NCBI GenBank assembly: GCA_014529385.2
Contig: CM043953.1
Coordinates: forward strand, 109,872,549-109,936,548
Direction: 5' to 3'
DNA from: Adiantum capillus-veneris
Lineage: Eukaryota > Streptophyta > Polypodiopsida > Polypodiales > Pteridaceae
DNA: 64,000 nt
Below, piece by piece: positions 47,510 through 59,575 of this stretch. Both the position numbers and the translations under genes were made by a program. The notes under the pieces are model-generated. The model saw nothing but the letters and a program-made list of their open reading frames with translations, was not told the origin of the DNA and ran no database searches. Every line of letters begins with the position of its first letter. Within the stretch, counting starts at the first letter, position 1.

Positions 47510-48103
47510 GCAATCTTGGACCGAGTCATGGAAGAAAATAGTGACCTCAAGCCTCGCCTTAGCAAACTTGAGGCACTATTTGACTCTATCATGAATCTCA
47601 CTACCGACAAGGTAAAGCAAGTTGGAGCAAAAGTCACCCAAGCCCACCGGCAACACAAGACATCACCAAGAAGATTGACACTAGGGTACAAGCGGTCTTA
47701 CAAGAGTGTCGGCTACAAGAATCCCTTGGCCTCAAGGTCAGGATTAGGGGACTTCCCTCACCATGGTGCACAGATGTGGACACCCTTGAAGAATCCATCC
47801 CCAAGCTCAACGATATTTTCCAAAAGTTCACATAAAACTCGAAACCATCTCCTAGATCAATGACACACATAGACAGGTGCCACCTAAGCAATGTATCCTC
47901 ACCTTCAAGGACAAAGAATAGCAGATGCAGCTGCTAATCCAATCTCGCCTTCTCAACAAAAAAAATCTATAGATCGCTGAAGAATTGATTATGAATCAAT
48001 TGAAGACTAAAACAAGCAAACTCAAGAAGATGCATGAAGTGTGCAAACAAGGCAAATGGGCAGTCTATCAAGGTGAAAAAGCTGTCATTCAGGAGTTTTG
48101 AAC
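47510..48103 (+). pseudogene. LINE ORF1-like remnant
   Basis: After a coiled-coil-like start (VMEENSDLKPRLSKLEALFD), and with frame changes, come LRIRGLPSPWCTDVDTLEE, LTFKDKE, LLNKKNL-x-IAEEL and GKWAVYQGEKAVIQEF. This order (coiled coil, RRM-like LR-x-GLP and TFKDKE, C-terminal KWAVY) resembles LINE ORF1 RNA-binding proteins of plants. Several stops and at least two frame changes make it non-functional. No ORF2 follows; a TC/GT microsatellite starts 150 bp downstream. Confidence 0.55.
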
Positions 48104-48253
48104 TCCCAAACTAGCTTCCCCCTCATCTAACCCCTCTTAGTTTATGTTATTTTCTTTCCCCCTAGCCAATAGACCCTCAGCTCCTAAGTGATATGTATCT
48201 AACGTGCTCATTTCGTTGTAATGTTTTGTTTTTGGTCTCATAGGTCATATTTG

Positions 48254-48306
<53 letters not shown>

Positions 48307-49064
48307 GTGTGTGTGTGTGTGTGGGGGGAGGGGGGGGGGGTAAGAGCATAATCATTGTTATAAACTGATATGATTATGGATTTCTTTAATGCAAGGAGAA
48401 ATAATTTTCCCCTTGAGCACACTCATGATGTCCATAAGTAATCAGCATGATGCCCAAAGATTGAAGCAAAGAGCAGAGAAAGTTCTTCAAAGAATATTCT
48501 TCTTGTCATGTTAGACCGAATGAGCTTTAGATGTGTAAGGAAATCGTTATGGCCTCTTCACTCATGTTGTTCTATACATTCAAAACAATAAAATGGTTCT
48601 CCCTTTTGTGACAAGCATTGTCTTACTTAAACAATTGAGCAAATTTCATATGTAACAAAGAAATGCTCATGCTTGAGTATTGGATGCTTGAGGATTGGTT
48701 TCCGTTGGTGGCAAAGGAGCCTACCATCAATCAGAATATTGGTTAATGAACATGGGCAAGCACTTGGGCCACTTAGTGTGAAAAATTACATTCCATAAAT
48801 AGAGCCCTAAGTTTTGTATCAAGGGACTTGTTAAATTACTTTTACATATATCAATTTACATGCTATGAGCTGCTCTCTTCTAGGAAGAAACAATGGTAAT
48901 CTTGTAACTTCTTCTCTGTGCATGCTTTTTGTGTGACAATTATATCTCTATCCCCCTTCTAAGGTGCAGATAACCTTCTACATTTGGCGATCATGGTGAT
49001 TGAAAGCTCTTGCTTTCAAGCACTTTAACACATAGTCTCACATTGCTTTATAGAGAAGGCCATG
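48104..49064. other. LINE-like 3' flank, TC/GT/G tract, then no recognised gene
   Basis: tttttggtctcataggtcata (48228-48248) resembles the reverse complement of the 21.6-kb tandem repeat. (TC)n at 48256-48302, (GT)n at 48307-48322 and a G-rich run to 48341. 48342-49064 shows no gene. Confidence 0.45.
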
Positions 49065-49404
49065 TGATTCATTTTTGTGCATCATAGTGAGAATGAGGTA
49101 TCATTCTAGTGTTTTGTACATAAGATCTTCAAGGACAACTTATTCAGAAGTGAAAGAGGCCAGCTTCGACAGTGATGGACAGCAGCTTAGCCAAAAATAT
49201 CCTAAGTAAAGATAGCATCATCACTTGCATTTATATAAACAAGATAACATATTTTTAGACTTGAATATGTATTATAGGTGTCAACAAACATATTAGTTGT
49301 TATCCATGTCCTACTTAAGATCTTTTTAACTTATCCCTACCATCCATGTAGTGTTAAATATCAACAAGTATCCATTCTCATAACAGTAGCCACATATGAA
49401 AGTG

Positions 49405-49472
<68 letters not shown>
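49065..49472 (+). repeat. GT-ended direct repeat, copy 1
   Basis: About 340 bp of unique-looking sequence (from tgattcatttttgtgcatcatag to gaaagtgaca) followed by a ~63-bp GT run. Copy 2 at 50415-50819 is roughly 90% similar with the same GT end. Confidence 0.8.
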
Positions 49473-49474
<2 letters not shown>

Positions 49475-50414
49475 CCACCCTAACTCACGCACCATACTCA
49501 ATGAGTTGGCAATAGGCCCATTGAGTATGGGCCTAGTGCCTCATCAAGTTGATGAGAATAGAATAGTCAAGTTTGAAGCCAAATATCTGTATCATATCAA
49601 AAAATCCATGAGTCTCATCGGAGCTATAAGTGACAATGTTACCAGAGAGGATTATACTCTAGTCGGATTTTTAAGGCTTTGTTAGCCAGTAGCAAATAGT
49701 ATGGATGTCGTTTATAGTCAGTCGTAGAAGTTTGCCATGCTTTAACCAGTTTCTATGGATATGTTACCATATACATGTGGTAGTGATGTGTGTCCTAGTG
49801 TAAACACACTAGGACCGCCAGGGCATTTTTTCCCTCTTTAGGAGGTTTTTTCCCCCGAGCATTGTATATACGCCCATCACTCTAGGGCTATCTATCTTTC
49901 CATTGCACACTAAGTAACACACTCTCTATTATGTGCCTTGAGCTTCCTTCGTCTTCTCCAAGCTGTGTGCATTTCTCTGCAACCCTAATTCCAACAGGAT
50001 AGTCCTCAAACAAACCGTCTATCCAAGAGTAGTTTGTTTTTAGGTAAAATGTTTTTGAGATCATAAGAATCAAAATAATTACACAAGGGTAAGTAATTTT
50101 GGATTAACCTGCAACCTAAAACCAGCAGAGTCAAAGACTACAATAGATGTGAGCAGGAATCCATCTATAGACAAGGAAAAACCACCTAACACATGTCAAC
50201 CTAACAAGAAATTATAGACAGTGGGTCCATCAAAGCCTATAGAAAAAAATCTCCAAAGCCAGCATCCTGATTTCCCAGTTTTCTAGGAGAACCTTGTGTT
50301 TAGGACATGTGTGTCGCTATTTTTAGAATTGCACTTATACACAAAAGAACATAACAATTGAAAAGACAACTAGCTTTAGACAAAGGACAATGATTAGCAC
50401 AAAAACAACATAGT
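49473..50414. other. Spacer between the GT-ended repeats
   Basis: No gene recognised; includes attgtatatacgcccatcac and a T-rich stretch near 49828-49855. Confidence 0.4.
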
Positions 50415-50757
50415 CTTTGATTCATTTTTGTGCATCATAGTGAGAATGAGGTATCATTCTAGTGTTTTGTACATAAGATTGTCAAGAACAACTTATTCTG
50501 AAGTGAAAGAGGCCAGGTTCAACAATGATGGACATCAGCTTAGCCAAAAAATCCTAAGTAAAGATAGTGTCATCACCTGCATCCATATAAAAAAGACAGC
50601 AGATTTGTTAGACGAATACGTATTATAGGTCTGAACAAACATATCAGTTGTTATCCATGTCCTACTTTAAGACCTTTTTAAATTACACTTACCATCCATG
50701 TAGTGTTGAATATTAGCAAGTATCCATTCTCATAATAGTAAGCCACATATGAAAGTG

Positions 50758-50819
<62 letters not shown>
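50415..50819 (+). repeat. GT-ended direct repeat, copy 2
   Basis: Partner of 49065-49472; shares gtgagaatgaggtatcattc, gaaagaggccag, tccatgtcctactt and the final gaaagtgacatgtgtg. Confidence 0.8.
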
Positions 50820-50821
<2 letters not shown>

Positions 50822-51530
50822 GTAGCTTTCAATGAAAGGAGCTAAGGACATCAACTTAACACAAGTACAGAGTATAGATTCTTCAAAGAAAAGATACTTC
50901 CATTAGGCTGGTAGTTACAAAAGAGTGCTTTTTTAGAAGAATTTGTGTGCAGAATATAGAAAGCTCCACGAATGATACCTGCATCCATTATGAGAAAAAG
51001 AAAAAATTAGTGCTTCCCTCATAGATTGCAGGTATTGTGTAAGAGGGGCACTTGTTATCGATGTCAACTATATGCTAAACACAAAATAAAAAAGTACTCG
51101 TGTTTTTCTAAAACATGAGTGGAAAGATCCATGTAAAATTGGTTGGCATTGTAAGGCCCAATGAGAAAGTCTTGCAGGTTGAGAGCCTCGGGATCAAAGA
51201 CCACTACCTTCATATATATTTGAAGGTGCTCCATGCATGACAATACAGATAGTAAGAATTGTGGCGCTGAAGGAGTGGGCGTAGTGGGAGAGGTGGTGGA
51301 CCTGCAAGTGGTTTTTCTTGCACCCGCTATGCAAGGATAAGTCCAGAGAGTGGCATAGTGGATTCATATAGAGTGGTACTTTGATTTAACCTCTCGTGTA
51401 TAATGGCTACCCACGTCACTTGGTACCCTTACAGATTTTGCCAAAAATTCTAAAAATGATAGGATTTACAATTATAGAGAAGTTCCTACATAAATCTCAA
51501 ATGGAGCAAAATTATGGTGTGTGTGTGTGT
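50820..51530. other. Spacer before the 3.5-kb duplication
   Basis: No gene recognised. A GT run starts at about 51516 and leads into the duplication. Confidence 0.4.
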
Positions 51531-54016
51531 GTGTGTGCTTAAGTATGAGAAATCCCTTCATAATTGAACCATACTTAGACAATTGTATTAAATAATAAAT
51601 TAAATAACACTATTTCAAAACAAAATGTCATAAAACTCAATTACCATTTCATATACAGCAATACAACATTATTTATCTAATGGATAATACACTTATTTAG
51701 ATCAAAAAATTGATCTCTGATCATTACAAATTGATATCTTAATGTTGTATCTCTATGTGTCAATCCTTTGGGATGAGCTTCCACTACATCTACATGGAGA
51801 AGGATCCAGCTGTTACCTGCATCCATACAAAAACATTCAGTTAGAACTGGCTATGTTTGTGCGTTTTGCAGGTGTCGACACTAGATCCAGTTGTCATCCA
51901 TGTCACACCTGTAGACCTAGTTTATAGCTTACCCTTATGATTGACTATTAAGTTTAATATTTCAAGTAAGATAACCTCTAAATGTATATGTATTTGTACC
52001 CCAATACTCACCGAGCTCTCTCAAAAAACCACTAGTGTCAATTACCATATTTGATGTATTTCTGGGTTATTGATCAATGTAGAATGCCTGGAAAAAATTG
52101 GACAGCACCTCCTCTGTAATTGGAGTAATTTTTCAAAAAAACTCAGTTTGTGCCATCTCCCAACGAGATCCTCCACAGGAGGTTTACGGCTTTAAAAACT
52201 AGCAGTATATCCCATGTTACTAGCTCTAAAATATGGTAGCATCCTCGGAACATATTAGAGACCAACTTCATGTTTTGTATCTCAAAAAGGATTCCCAAAA
52301 AACATTTTCTCAATTCTTTATATGTTTATATGCAATGATAACCGATCCCAAGAATAACAAACACCTGTATTATCATAAACACCCTGTAAGACAATGTCCA
52401 TTCGCAAAGATAACTACTATCCCTTACCTTGGATAGTAGCTTAAAAACTACGATACTCTCAAGGTTTTCTTTGATGAGTAAGTCATCAGCTACATTATTC
52501 ATGAAGTAGAAGCTTGTCAAAACATAATGCAATAAATGAAATATCACTGTCAATTATACCCAATTTGAGCAGTCTCCTAAGATAATTTGTTGTCAATGTC
52601 TACTCCCATGCTATCCGGACCTATCCATATTAACTGATAATCTTGCAAGTTCATAATTTATAAAAATTTGGCAGCATCTCCCTTGTATTTCGAATAAAGT
52701 TTCAAAAAATCTCCAACAAACTATACCATCTCACCAAGAGACCCTCACAAGAGGATTAAGGTCCAAGTTACCTTATTATGATGCCTATAGAAGTCCAAGT
52801 TACCTTACCATACAAAGCTCCCAAATTACCTTACTATACAAAGCATAAGACTTCAATGTTTTGGTCTACGTAGAAGACTTCAATGTTTCTTTTCCAACTC
52901 ATCATTCTTCATACAGAGCCACCAGACATTGTATCATAATGATCACATTATAAGAAAGCGTTAAACGACTTCCCAATCAGTAAATGCCATCGCTTGCAAG
53001 ACCCTCCACATAGTTCACCTCCTTTTGATCAGTCAGAGAAGCCAAAAAAAACCAGCATGATGCTTGTTTACTGAGATTTTTTTTCCAAAAAACTTAATCA
53101 TGATGCAGATGCTATGTTCAAATAAGCCATATCATTATTCTTTAAGTTCAATCATTATCCCTTATTCTATGATTCATCTTAAAAAGGTAAGACAGATTCA
53201 TGTTCCGATATTATCTATAAGATTGTCATCATAAGCCACAATCTCAGTCCAAGCAACAATGAAAGCAATCATCATTTCTATTGACAGACAAAGTGCATGC
53301 CCAGTAATTCCATTTTACCCTAGTATTTACCAAAATAGTTGAATGACTACAAGCCAAATATCCTAGTAGGCATTAGAGCCTACCTGATCGTTCAAAGTGG
53401 CCATTGCAGGATGAATTTGCATGTTTGAGAATTCATTGGTATGTCCAGCAAATCGTGTGCCGAATACAGGCAAAATCCTAATGTAGGTATGTATGTCCTA
53501 CTCCCATATATCCCAGCTCCCAAATGGTCTCTATTGAAGCATGTTGCGGAAGAGTTCACACCATAGCGGTAGCCTTTCAAACACTATGTATATTGCTGAT
53601 AGTTCAATAAACACCTTGCAGATCGAAGTTGATTCAAGTAGAGAACCATAATCAAAAGGTTACATAGCTAACAAAGTAGCATCGTCTTCACATGAGCATC
53701 AATGAACACCGCAATTTAGGTACTCAAGTGCATACAAGCAAAGAATTTGTCAACACTTTGGGAATTATTTTGAGCATGGAAAATACATGCTGAGGTCTCC
53801 TAGGATCCTTCGAATGGGAAATCGAGGAGCTCAGAAAGAGGTTTTGGTATCCCCAGATGTGAGCCATATGAGTAACAAACAGCCACAGAAGTGTGAATTT
53901 CTCATGACCTAATGGACTGCCAAAATACCATGAATCATTTACACTTAATATAAGCAAACATTTTCCCATGCTCTCATGGCAATGATCCAAGAACAGAAAG
54001 GTGAGATGCATCATTG

Positions 54017-54075
<59 letters not shown>

Positions 54076-54932
54076 CAAGAGCACGTCCTCGTGAATGACT
54101 ACATTATCATGCAAGAGCAGATATAGAACCTCAAGGGCACGGATTCCAGATGTGAGCCATCATGGTTAGCATTCAGCACCTAAAAGTAGGCCGGCATGCT
54201 TCTGTGACAACTACACAGTTATGATACTGATGCATTTGTGTGTGTGTGTGTGTTGAGTAAGGTACCTTGTGTATATCTCAAGAGCTCATGAAATCAAGGA
54301 TTTCTGAATTGGGAGGGATAGGATCTTTGTAGTGTTGGGTGAGGGTCTGCAAGAAGGCATCGTCGACATGGGTGACGAAGCGGAGGAAGGAGTAGAAGCT
54401 TCTATCAGAGGAGGGGTCGAGCTTGTGTGCAGTAATAGAGATTCTCAAGGATTTGTGAGCAGCACTATACAAAGGTGTTTGAAGAGATTGAGCACGCCTG
54501 CCTGTATGCAGCTGCAAGAGAGAGAGTATGAGATTGTTTGTAGTAAAAAAAAGGGGGCCGAAGGTTATGGGCAAGGAAGCACCCTGGCCAGCTGGCAATG
54601 ATAGGCCTATATCTGTACTCGAGATGAGGGAGAAGTGAGATAAAGAGAATGAGCCAAATGTTTGGTAAGTGTCACATGCCAGCATAAGTGTCACATACCA
54701 GCACGGTGGTCTATATCTTCAGGGTATGTAAGAGTTTGACTTTAGTGAAGAGGCCTTAAATACTCTTCATGTTACATGTGTTGCCCGAGTAGGGAGTGCT
54801 ACGAATGAAGATTCACGGGAGAAGCGGTCACAGAGGTTATGAGAAACCGAGAAATATGAGAGATAGCGAGAATGAGATTACCAAAGAAGGAACCAGTCGA
54901 CCAAGGTTTAGTCCAAGAATTAAAGACTAGAT

Positions 54933-54974
<42 letters not shown>
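51531..54974. repeat. 3.5-kb direct duplication, copy 1
   Basis: Collinear with 55932-59544 along its whole length, with few substitutions by eye, from ttaagtatga to agactagataagtgtg plus a GT run. GT tracts inside (54019-54074, 54236-54252) lie at the same places in both copies but differ in length. No terminal TG..CA and no primer site beside it, so these are not LTRs. Contains the minus-strand frame at 54278-54694. Confidence 0.85.
54278..54694 (-). CDS. Duplicated coding-like frame, up to 138 aa, unknown
   Basis: The second half (about LPAGQGASLPITFGPLFF to PPNSEILDFMSS) is kept open in the second copy at 58825-59145, with mostly conservative changes. It has a helical Leu/Phe-rich stretch (DRSFYSFLRFVTHVDDAFLQ) that looks like a real exon. 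I do not recognise the family. Other coding-like pieces on the same strand further down (near 53400-53990) could be further exons of one gene, but I cannot join them. Confidence 0.35.
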   Translation of the reverse strand: MTLMLACDTYQTFGSFSLSHFSLISSTDIGLSLPAGQGASLPITFGPLFFTTNNLILSLLQLHTGRRAQSLQTPLYSAAHKSLRISITAHKLDPSSDRSFYSFLRFVTHVDDAFLQTLTQHYKDPIPPNSEILDFMSS

Positions 54975-54981
<7 letters not shown>

Positions 54982-55931
54982 CCCCATCCCAGAGGAGAGA
55001 TCCACTTGGTAGAGGATGGTCCACCAAGTGGACCAATCCCCCATCGATTGTAGTACATGCGTCCTAAAAACATTCCATGTCTATAGTTCATTCACTTATA
55101 CTGTGTTAAAAAGGTTTAGATGTGTGCATACTCATCAGTAACGTGTTGAACATGGTGTAGATGTAACAATACCCAATTGTTGTATGATAAAGGGGTCCTC
55201 CATGGAGGAGAATATAGTTTAGATGCGTGAATACCCATCGGTAATGTGTTGAGCATGGTTTAGATGTAATAATACCCAATTGTTGTTTGATAAAAGGGGT
55301 CCTCCAGAGAGGAGAGTATGGTACTATGAAACCTACATACCTGTCATCTCATGCTTTTCGTTGATGTGTCACCTCAATTTTGTGAACTATGTCGTCATCG
55401 TGGTTACTATACCATACTCCGATCCTGCAAGATAAAAACCATTTGAAATGCCACACCTGCTCACGGGTGGATAATGATTATAGTATATGGATTATATGTA
55501 AGCATGTAGGTACTTGATCAATTTAGGAGCTGAGAGCCCCAACCCATCCCTTTGGATTGGGTAGATCAAGCTAGTAATAATATAATTTGTATCAACTTGC
55601 CCAATTAAGGTGCTAAAGGGCCCCAACCCATCTTTTGGATTTGGTGAGTCAAGCTATTAATAATAGACATTAAGTTCTCCAATAGCTAGGGAGTAATTAT
55701 ACAATAGAGCCGCCAATCCAATTCTTAGGGTATGAATACCCATATCCTTTATTGTAATTATACAATAGAGCCGCCAATCCAATTCTTAGGGTATGAATAC
55801 CCATATCCTGACAGAAACCATTTGATTGAAATCAAGGTAAATTGGAGTAGCTAAATTATTATTTAATATATTATCTAATTCCAATTGCTAAGTATGGCAC
55901 TAGTCCAACCAAACACTAGTAGGGAAAAAAG
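54975..55931. other. Spacer between duplication copies with two small tandem repeats
   Basis: A ~105-bp unit (ttagatgtgtgcatac...cctccatggaggag) is repeated at about 55112-55212 and 55214-55318. A ~62-bp unit (attatacaatagagccgcca...cccatatcct) is repeated at about 55690-55750 and 55757-55810. A third pair (gccccaacccatc-ttttgga) lies at 55532 and 55620. No gene. Confidence 0.7.
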
Positions 55932-57544
55932 AGTGTGTGTTTAAGTATGATAAATCCCTTCATAATTGAACCATACTTAGACAATTGTATTAAATAATAT
56001 TTTAAATAACACTATTTTAAAACAAAATGTCATAAAACTCAATTACCATTTCATATACAGCAATACAACATTATTTATCTAATGGATAATACAGTTATTT
56101 AGATCAAAAATTTGATCTCTGATCATTACAAATTGATATCTTAATGTTGTATCTCTATGTGTCCATCCTTTGGGATGAGCTTCCACTACATCTACATGGA
56201 GAAGGATCGAGCTGTTACCTGCATCCATACAAAAACATTCAGTTAGAACTCGCTATGTTTGTGCGTTTTGCAGGTGTCGACACTAGATCCAGTTGTCATC
56301 CATGTCACACCTGTAGACCTAGTTTACAGCTTACCCTTAGGATTGACTATTAACACTAAGATTTCAAGTAAGATAACCTCTAAATGTATATGTATGTGTA
56401 CCCCAATACTCACCGAGCTCTCTCAAAAAACCACTAGTGTCAATTACCATATTTGATGTATTTCTGGGTTATTGATCAATGTAGAATGCCCGGAAAAAAT
56501 TGGACCGCACCTTCTTTGTAATTGGAGTAATTTTTCAAAAAAACTCAGTTTGTGCCATCTCCCAACGAGATCCTCCACAGGAGGTTTACGGCTTTAAAAA
56601 CTAGCAGTATATCCCATGTTACTAGCTCTAAAATATGGTAGCATCCTCGGAACATATTAGAGACTAACTTCCTGTTTTGTATCTCAAAAAGGATTCCCAA
56701 AAAACATTTTCTCAATTCTTTATATGTTTATATGCAATGATAACCGATCCCAAGAATAACAAACACCTATATTATCATAAACACCCTGTAAGACAATGTC
56801 CATTCGCAAAGATAACTACTATCCCTTAACTTGGATAGTAGCTTAAAAACTACGATATTCTCAAGGTTTTCTTTGATGAGTAAGTCATTAGCTACATTAT
56901 TCATGAAGTAGAAGCTTGTCAAAACATGATGCAATAAATGAAATATCACTGTCAATTATACCCAATTTGAGCAGTCTCCTAAGATAATTTGTTGTCAATG
57001 TCTACTCCCATGCTATGACCTATGCCATATTAACTTATAATCTTGCAGGTTCATAATTTATAAAAATTTGGCAGCATCTCCCTTGTATTTCGAATAAAGT
57101 TTCAAAAAATCTCCAACAAACTATACCATCTCACCAAGAGACCCTCACAGGAGGATTAAGGTCCAAGTAACCTTATTATGATGCCTATAGAAGTCCAAGT
57201 TACCTTACCATACAAAGCTCCCAATTTACCTTACCATACAAAGCAGAAGACTTCAATGTTTTGTTCTACGTAGAAGACTTCAATGTTTTTTTCCCAACTC
57301 ATCATTCTTCATATAGAGCCACCGGACATTGTATCATAATGATCACATTATAAGAAAGCGTTAAACGACTTCCCAATCAGTAAATGCCATCGCTTGCAAG
57401 ACTAACTCATAGCACCTCCTTTTGATGAGTCAGAGAAGCCAAAAAAAAACCAGCATGATGCTTGTTTACTGATATTTTTTTTCCAAAAAACTTAATCATA
57501 ATGCAGATGTTATGTTCAAATAAGGCATATCATTATTATTTAAG

Positions 57545-57747
57545 TTCAATCATTATCCCTTATTCTATGATTCATCCTAAAAAGGTAAGACAGATTCATG
57601 TTCCGATATTATCTATAAGATTGTCATCATAAGCCACAATCTCAGTTCAATCATTATCCCTTATTCTATGATTCATCCTAAAAAGGTAAGACAGATTCAT
57701 GTTCCGATATTATTTATAAGATTGTCATCATAAGCCACAATCTCAGT
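57545..57747 (+). repeat. 103-bp tandem duplication found only in copy 2
   Basis: gttcaatcattatcccttat ... cataagccacaatctcagt occurs twice in a row. Copy 1 has one unit at about 53148-53247, so the doubling came after the 3.5-kb duplication. Confidence 0.85.
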
Positions 57748-58728
57748 CCAAGCAACAATGAAAGCAATCATCATTTCTGTTGACAGACAAAGTGCATGCC
57801 CAATAATTCCATTTTACCCTAGTATTTACCAAAACACTTGAATGACTACAAGCCAAATATCCTAGTAGGCATTAGAGCCTACCTGATCATTCGAAGTGGT
57901 CATTTCAGGATGAATTTGCATGTTTGAGAATTCGTTGGTATGTCCAGAAAATTGTGTTCCGAATACGGGCAAAATCCTGATGTATGTATGTATGTATGTC
58001 CTGCTCCCATATATCCCAGCTCCCAAATGGTCTCTATTGAAGCATGTTGCGGAAGAGTTCACACCATAGTGGTAGCCTTTCGAACACTATGTATATTGTT
58101 GATAGTTCAATAAACACCTTGCAGATTGAAGTTGATTCAGGTAGAGAACCATAATCAAGACATTACATAGCTAACAAAGTAGCATCGTCTTCACATGAAA
58201 GCATCAATGAACACCGCAATTTAGGTACTCGAGGGCATACAAGCAAAGAATTTGTCAACACTTTGGGAATTATTTTGAGCATGGCAAAGACATGCTGAGG
58301 TCTCCTAGGATCCTTCGAATGTGAAACCGAGGAGCTCAGGAAGAGGTTTTGGTATCCCTAGATGTGAGACATATAGGTAACAAACATCCACAGAAGTGTG
58401 AATTTCTCCTGACCTAATGGACTGCCAAAATACCATGAATCATTTACACTTACTATAAGCAAACAGTTTCCCATGCTTTCATGGCAATGATCCAAGAACA
58501 GAAAGGTGAGATGCATCATTGATGTGTGTGTGTGTGTGTGTGTGTGTTTTCAAGAGCACGTCCTCGTGAATGACAGCATTATCATGCAAGAGCAGATATA
58601 GAACCTCAAGGGCACGGATTCCATATGTGAGCCATCATGGTTAGCATTCAGCACCTAAAAGTAGGTCGGCATGCTTCTGTAACACCTACACAGTTACGAT
58701 ACTGATGCATTTGTGTGTGCGTGCATGC

Positions 58729-58800
<72 letters not shown>

Positions 58801-58824
58801 TGAGTAAGGTACCTTGTGTACATC

Positions 58825-59145
58825 TCAAGAGCTCATGAGATCAAGGATTTCTGAATTGGGAGGGATACGATCTCTGTAGATTTGGGTGAGTTTCTGCAAG
58901 AAGGCGTTGTCGACATGGGTGACGAAGCGGAGGAAGGAGTAGAAGCTTCTGTCAGAGGAGGTGTAGAGCTTGCGCGCAGTAATAGAGATTCTCAAGGATT
59001 TGTGAGCAGCATTATACGAAGGTGTTTGAAGAGATTGAGCACGCCTGCCTGTATGCAGCTGCAAGAGAGAGAGTATGAGATTTTTTGTAGTAAAAAAAAG
59101 GGGGCCGAAGGTTATGGGCAAGGAAGCACCCTGGCCAGCTGGCAA
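58825..59145 (-). CDS. Second copy of the duplicated coding-like frame, 106 aa
   Basis: Homologous to the C-terminal part of 54278-54694; ends PPNSEILDLMSS. The upstream part is frameshifted by a small insertion near 59175-59190 (gagagaag). Unknown function. Confidence 0.35.
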   Translation of the reverse strand: MPAGQGASLPITFGPLFFTTKNLILSLLQLHTGRRAQSLQTPSYNAAHKSLRISITARKLYTSSDRSFYSFLRFVTHVDNAFLQKLTQIYRDRIPPNSEILDLMSS

Positions 59146-59484
59146 TGACAGGCCTATATCTATACTCGAGATGAGGGAGAGAAGAAGTGAGATAAAGAGA
59201 ATGAGCCAAATGTTTGGTAAGTGTCACATGCCAGCATAAGTGTCACATGCCAGCACAGTGGTCTATATCTTCAAGGTATGTAAGAGTTTGACTTTAGTGA
59301 AGAGGCCTTAAATACATGTGTTGCCCGAGTAGGGAGTGCTACGAATGAAGATTCACGAGAGAATTAGTCACAGAGGTTATGAGAAACCGAGAAAGATGAG
59401 AGATAGCGAGAATGAGATTACCAAAGAAGGAACCAGTCGGCCAAGGTTTTCGGCCAAGGTTTAGTCCAAGATTAAAGACTAGAT

Positions 59485-59486
<2 letters not shown>

Positions 59487-59572
<86 letters not shown>
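59487..59572. repeat. (GT)n(GA)n microsatellite
   Basis: About 58 bp GT followed by about 27 bp GA, at the end of duplication copy 2. Confidence 0.95.

Positions 59573-59575
<3 letters not shown>

Larger units (their letters stand above)
55932..59544. repeat. 3.5-kb direct duplication, copy 2
   Basis: Partner of 51531-54974. Differences include a ~103-bp internal tandem duplication at about 57545-57747 that copy 1 lacks, and different GT tract lengths (58523-58547, 58711-58797, 59487-59544). Confidence 0.85.

Noticed and set aside
47329-47594. TC/AC-spanning frame ahead of the LINE remnant as the ORF1 start
   Set aside because: The N-terminal part is only repeat-encoded; the protein-like sequence begins after the microsatellite at about 47510.
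51531-59544. The 3.5-kb direct repeats as LTRs of one large retrotransposon
   Set aside because: No TG..CA ends, no primer site after copy 1, no purine tract before copy 2, and the 957-bp interval has no gag-pol.
21152-59572. A CRISPR-like array in the tandem simple repeats and hairpin units
   Set aside because: Units lack constant repeats with unique spacers of constant length, no cas genes are present and the DNA is plant-like.
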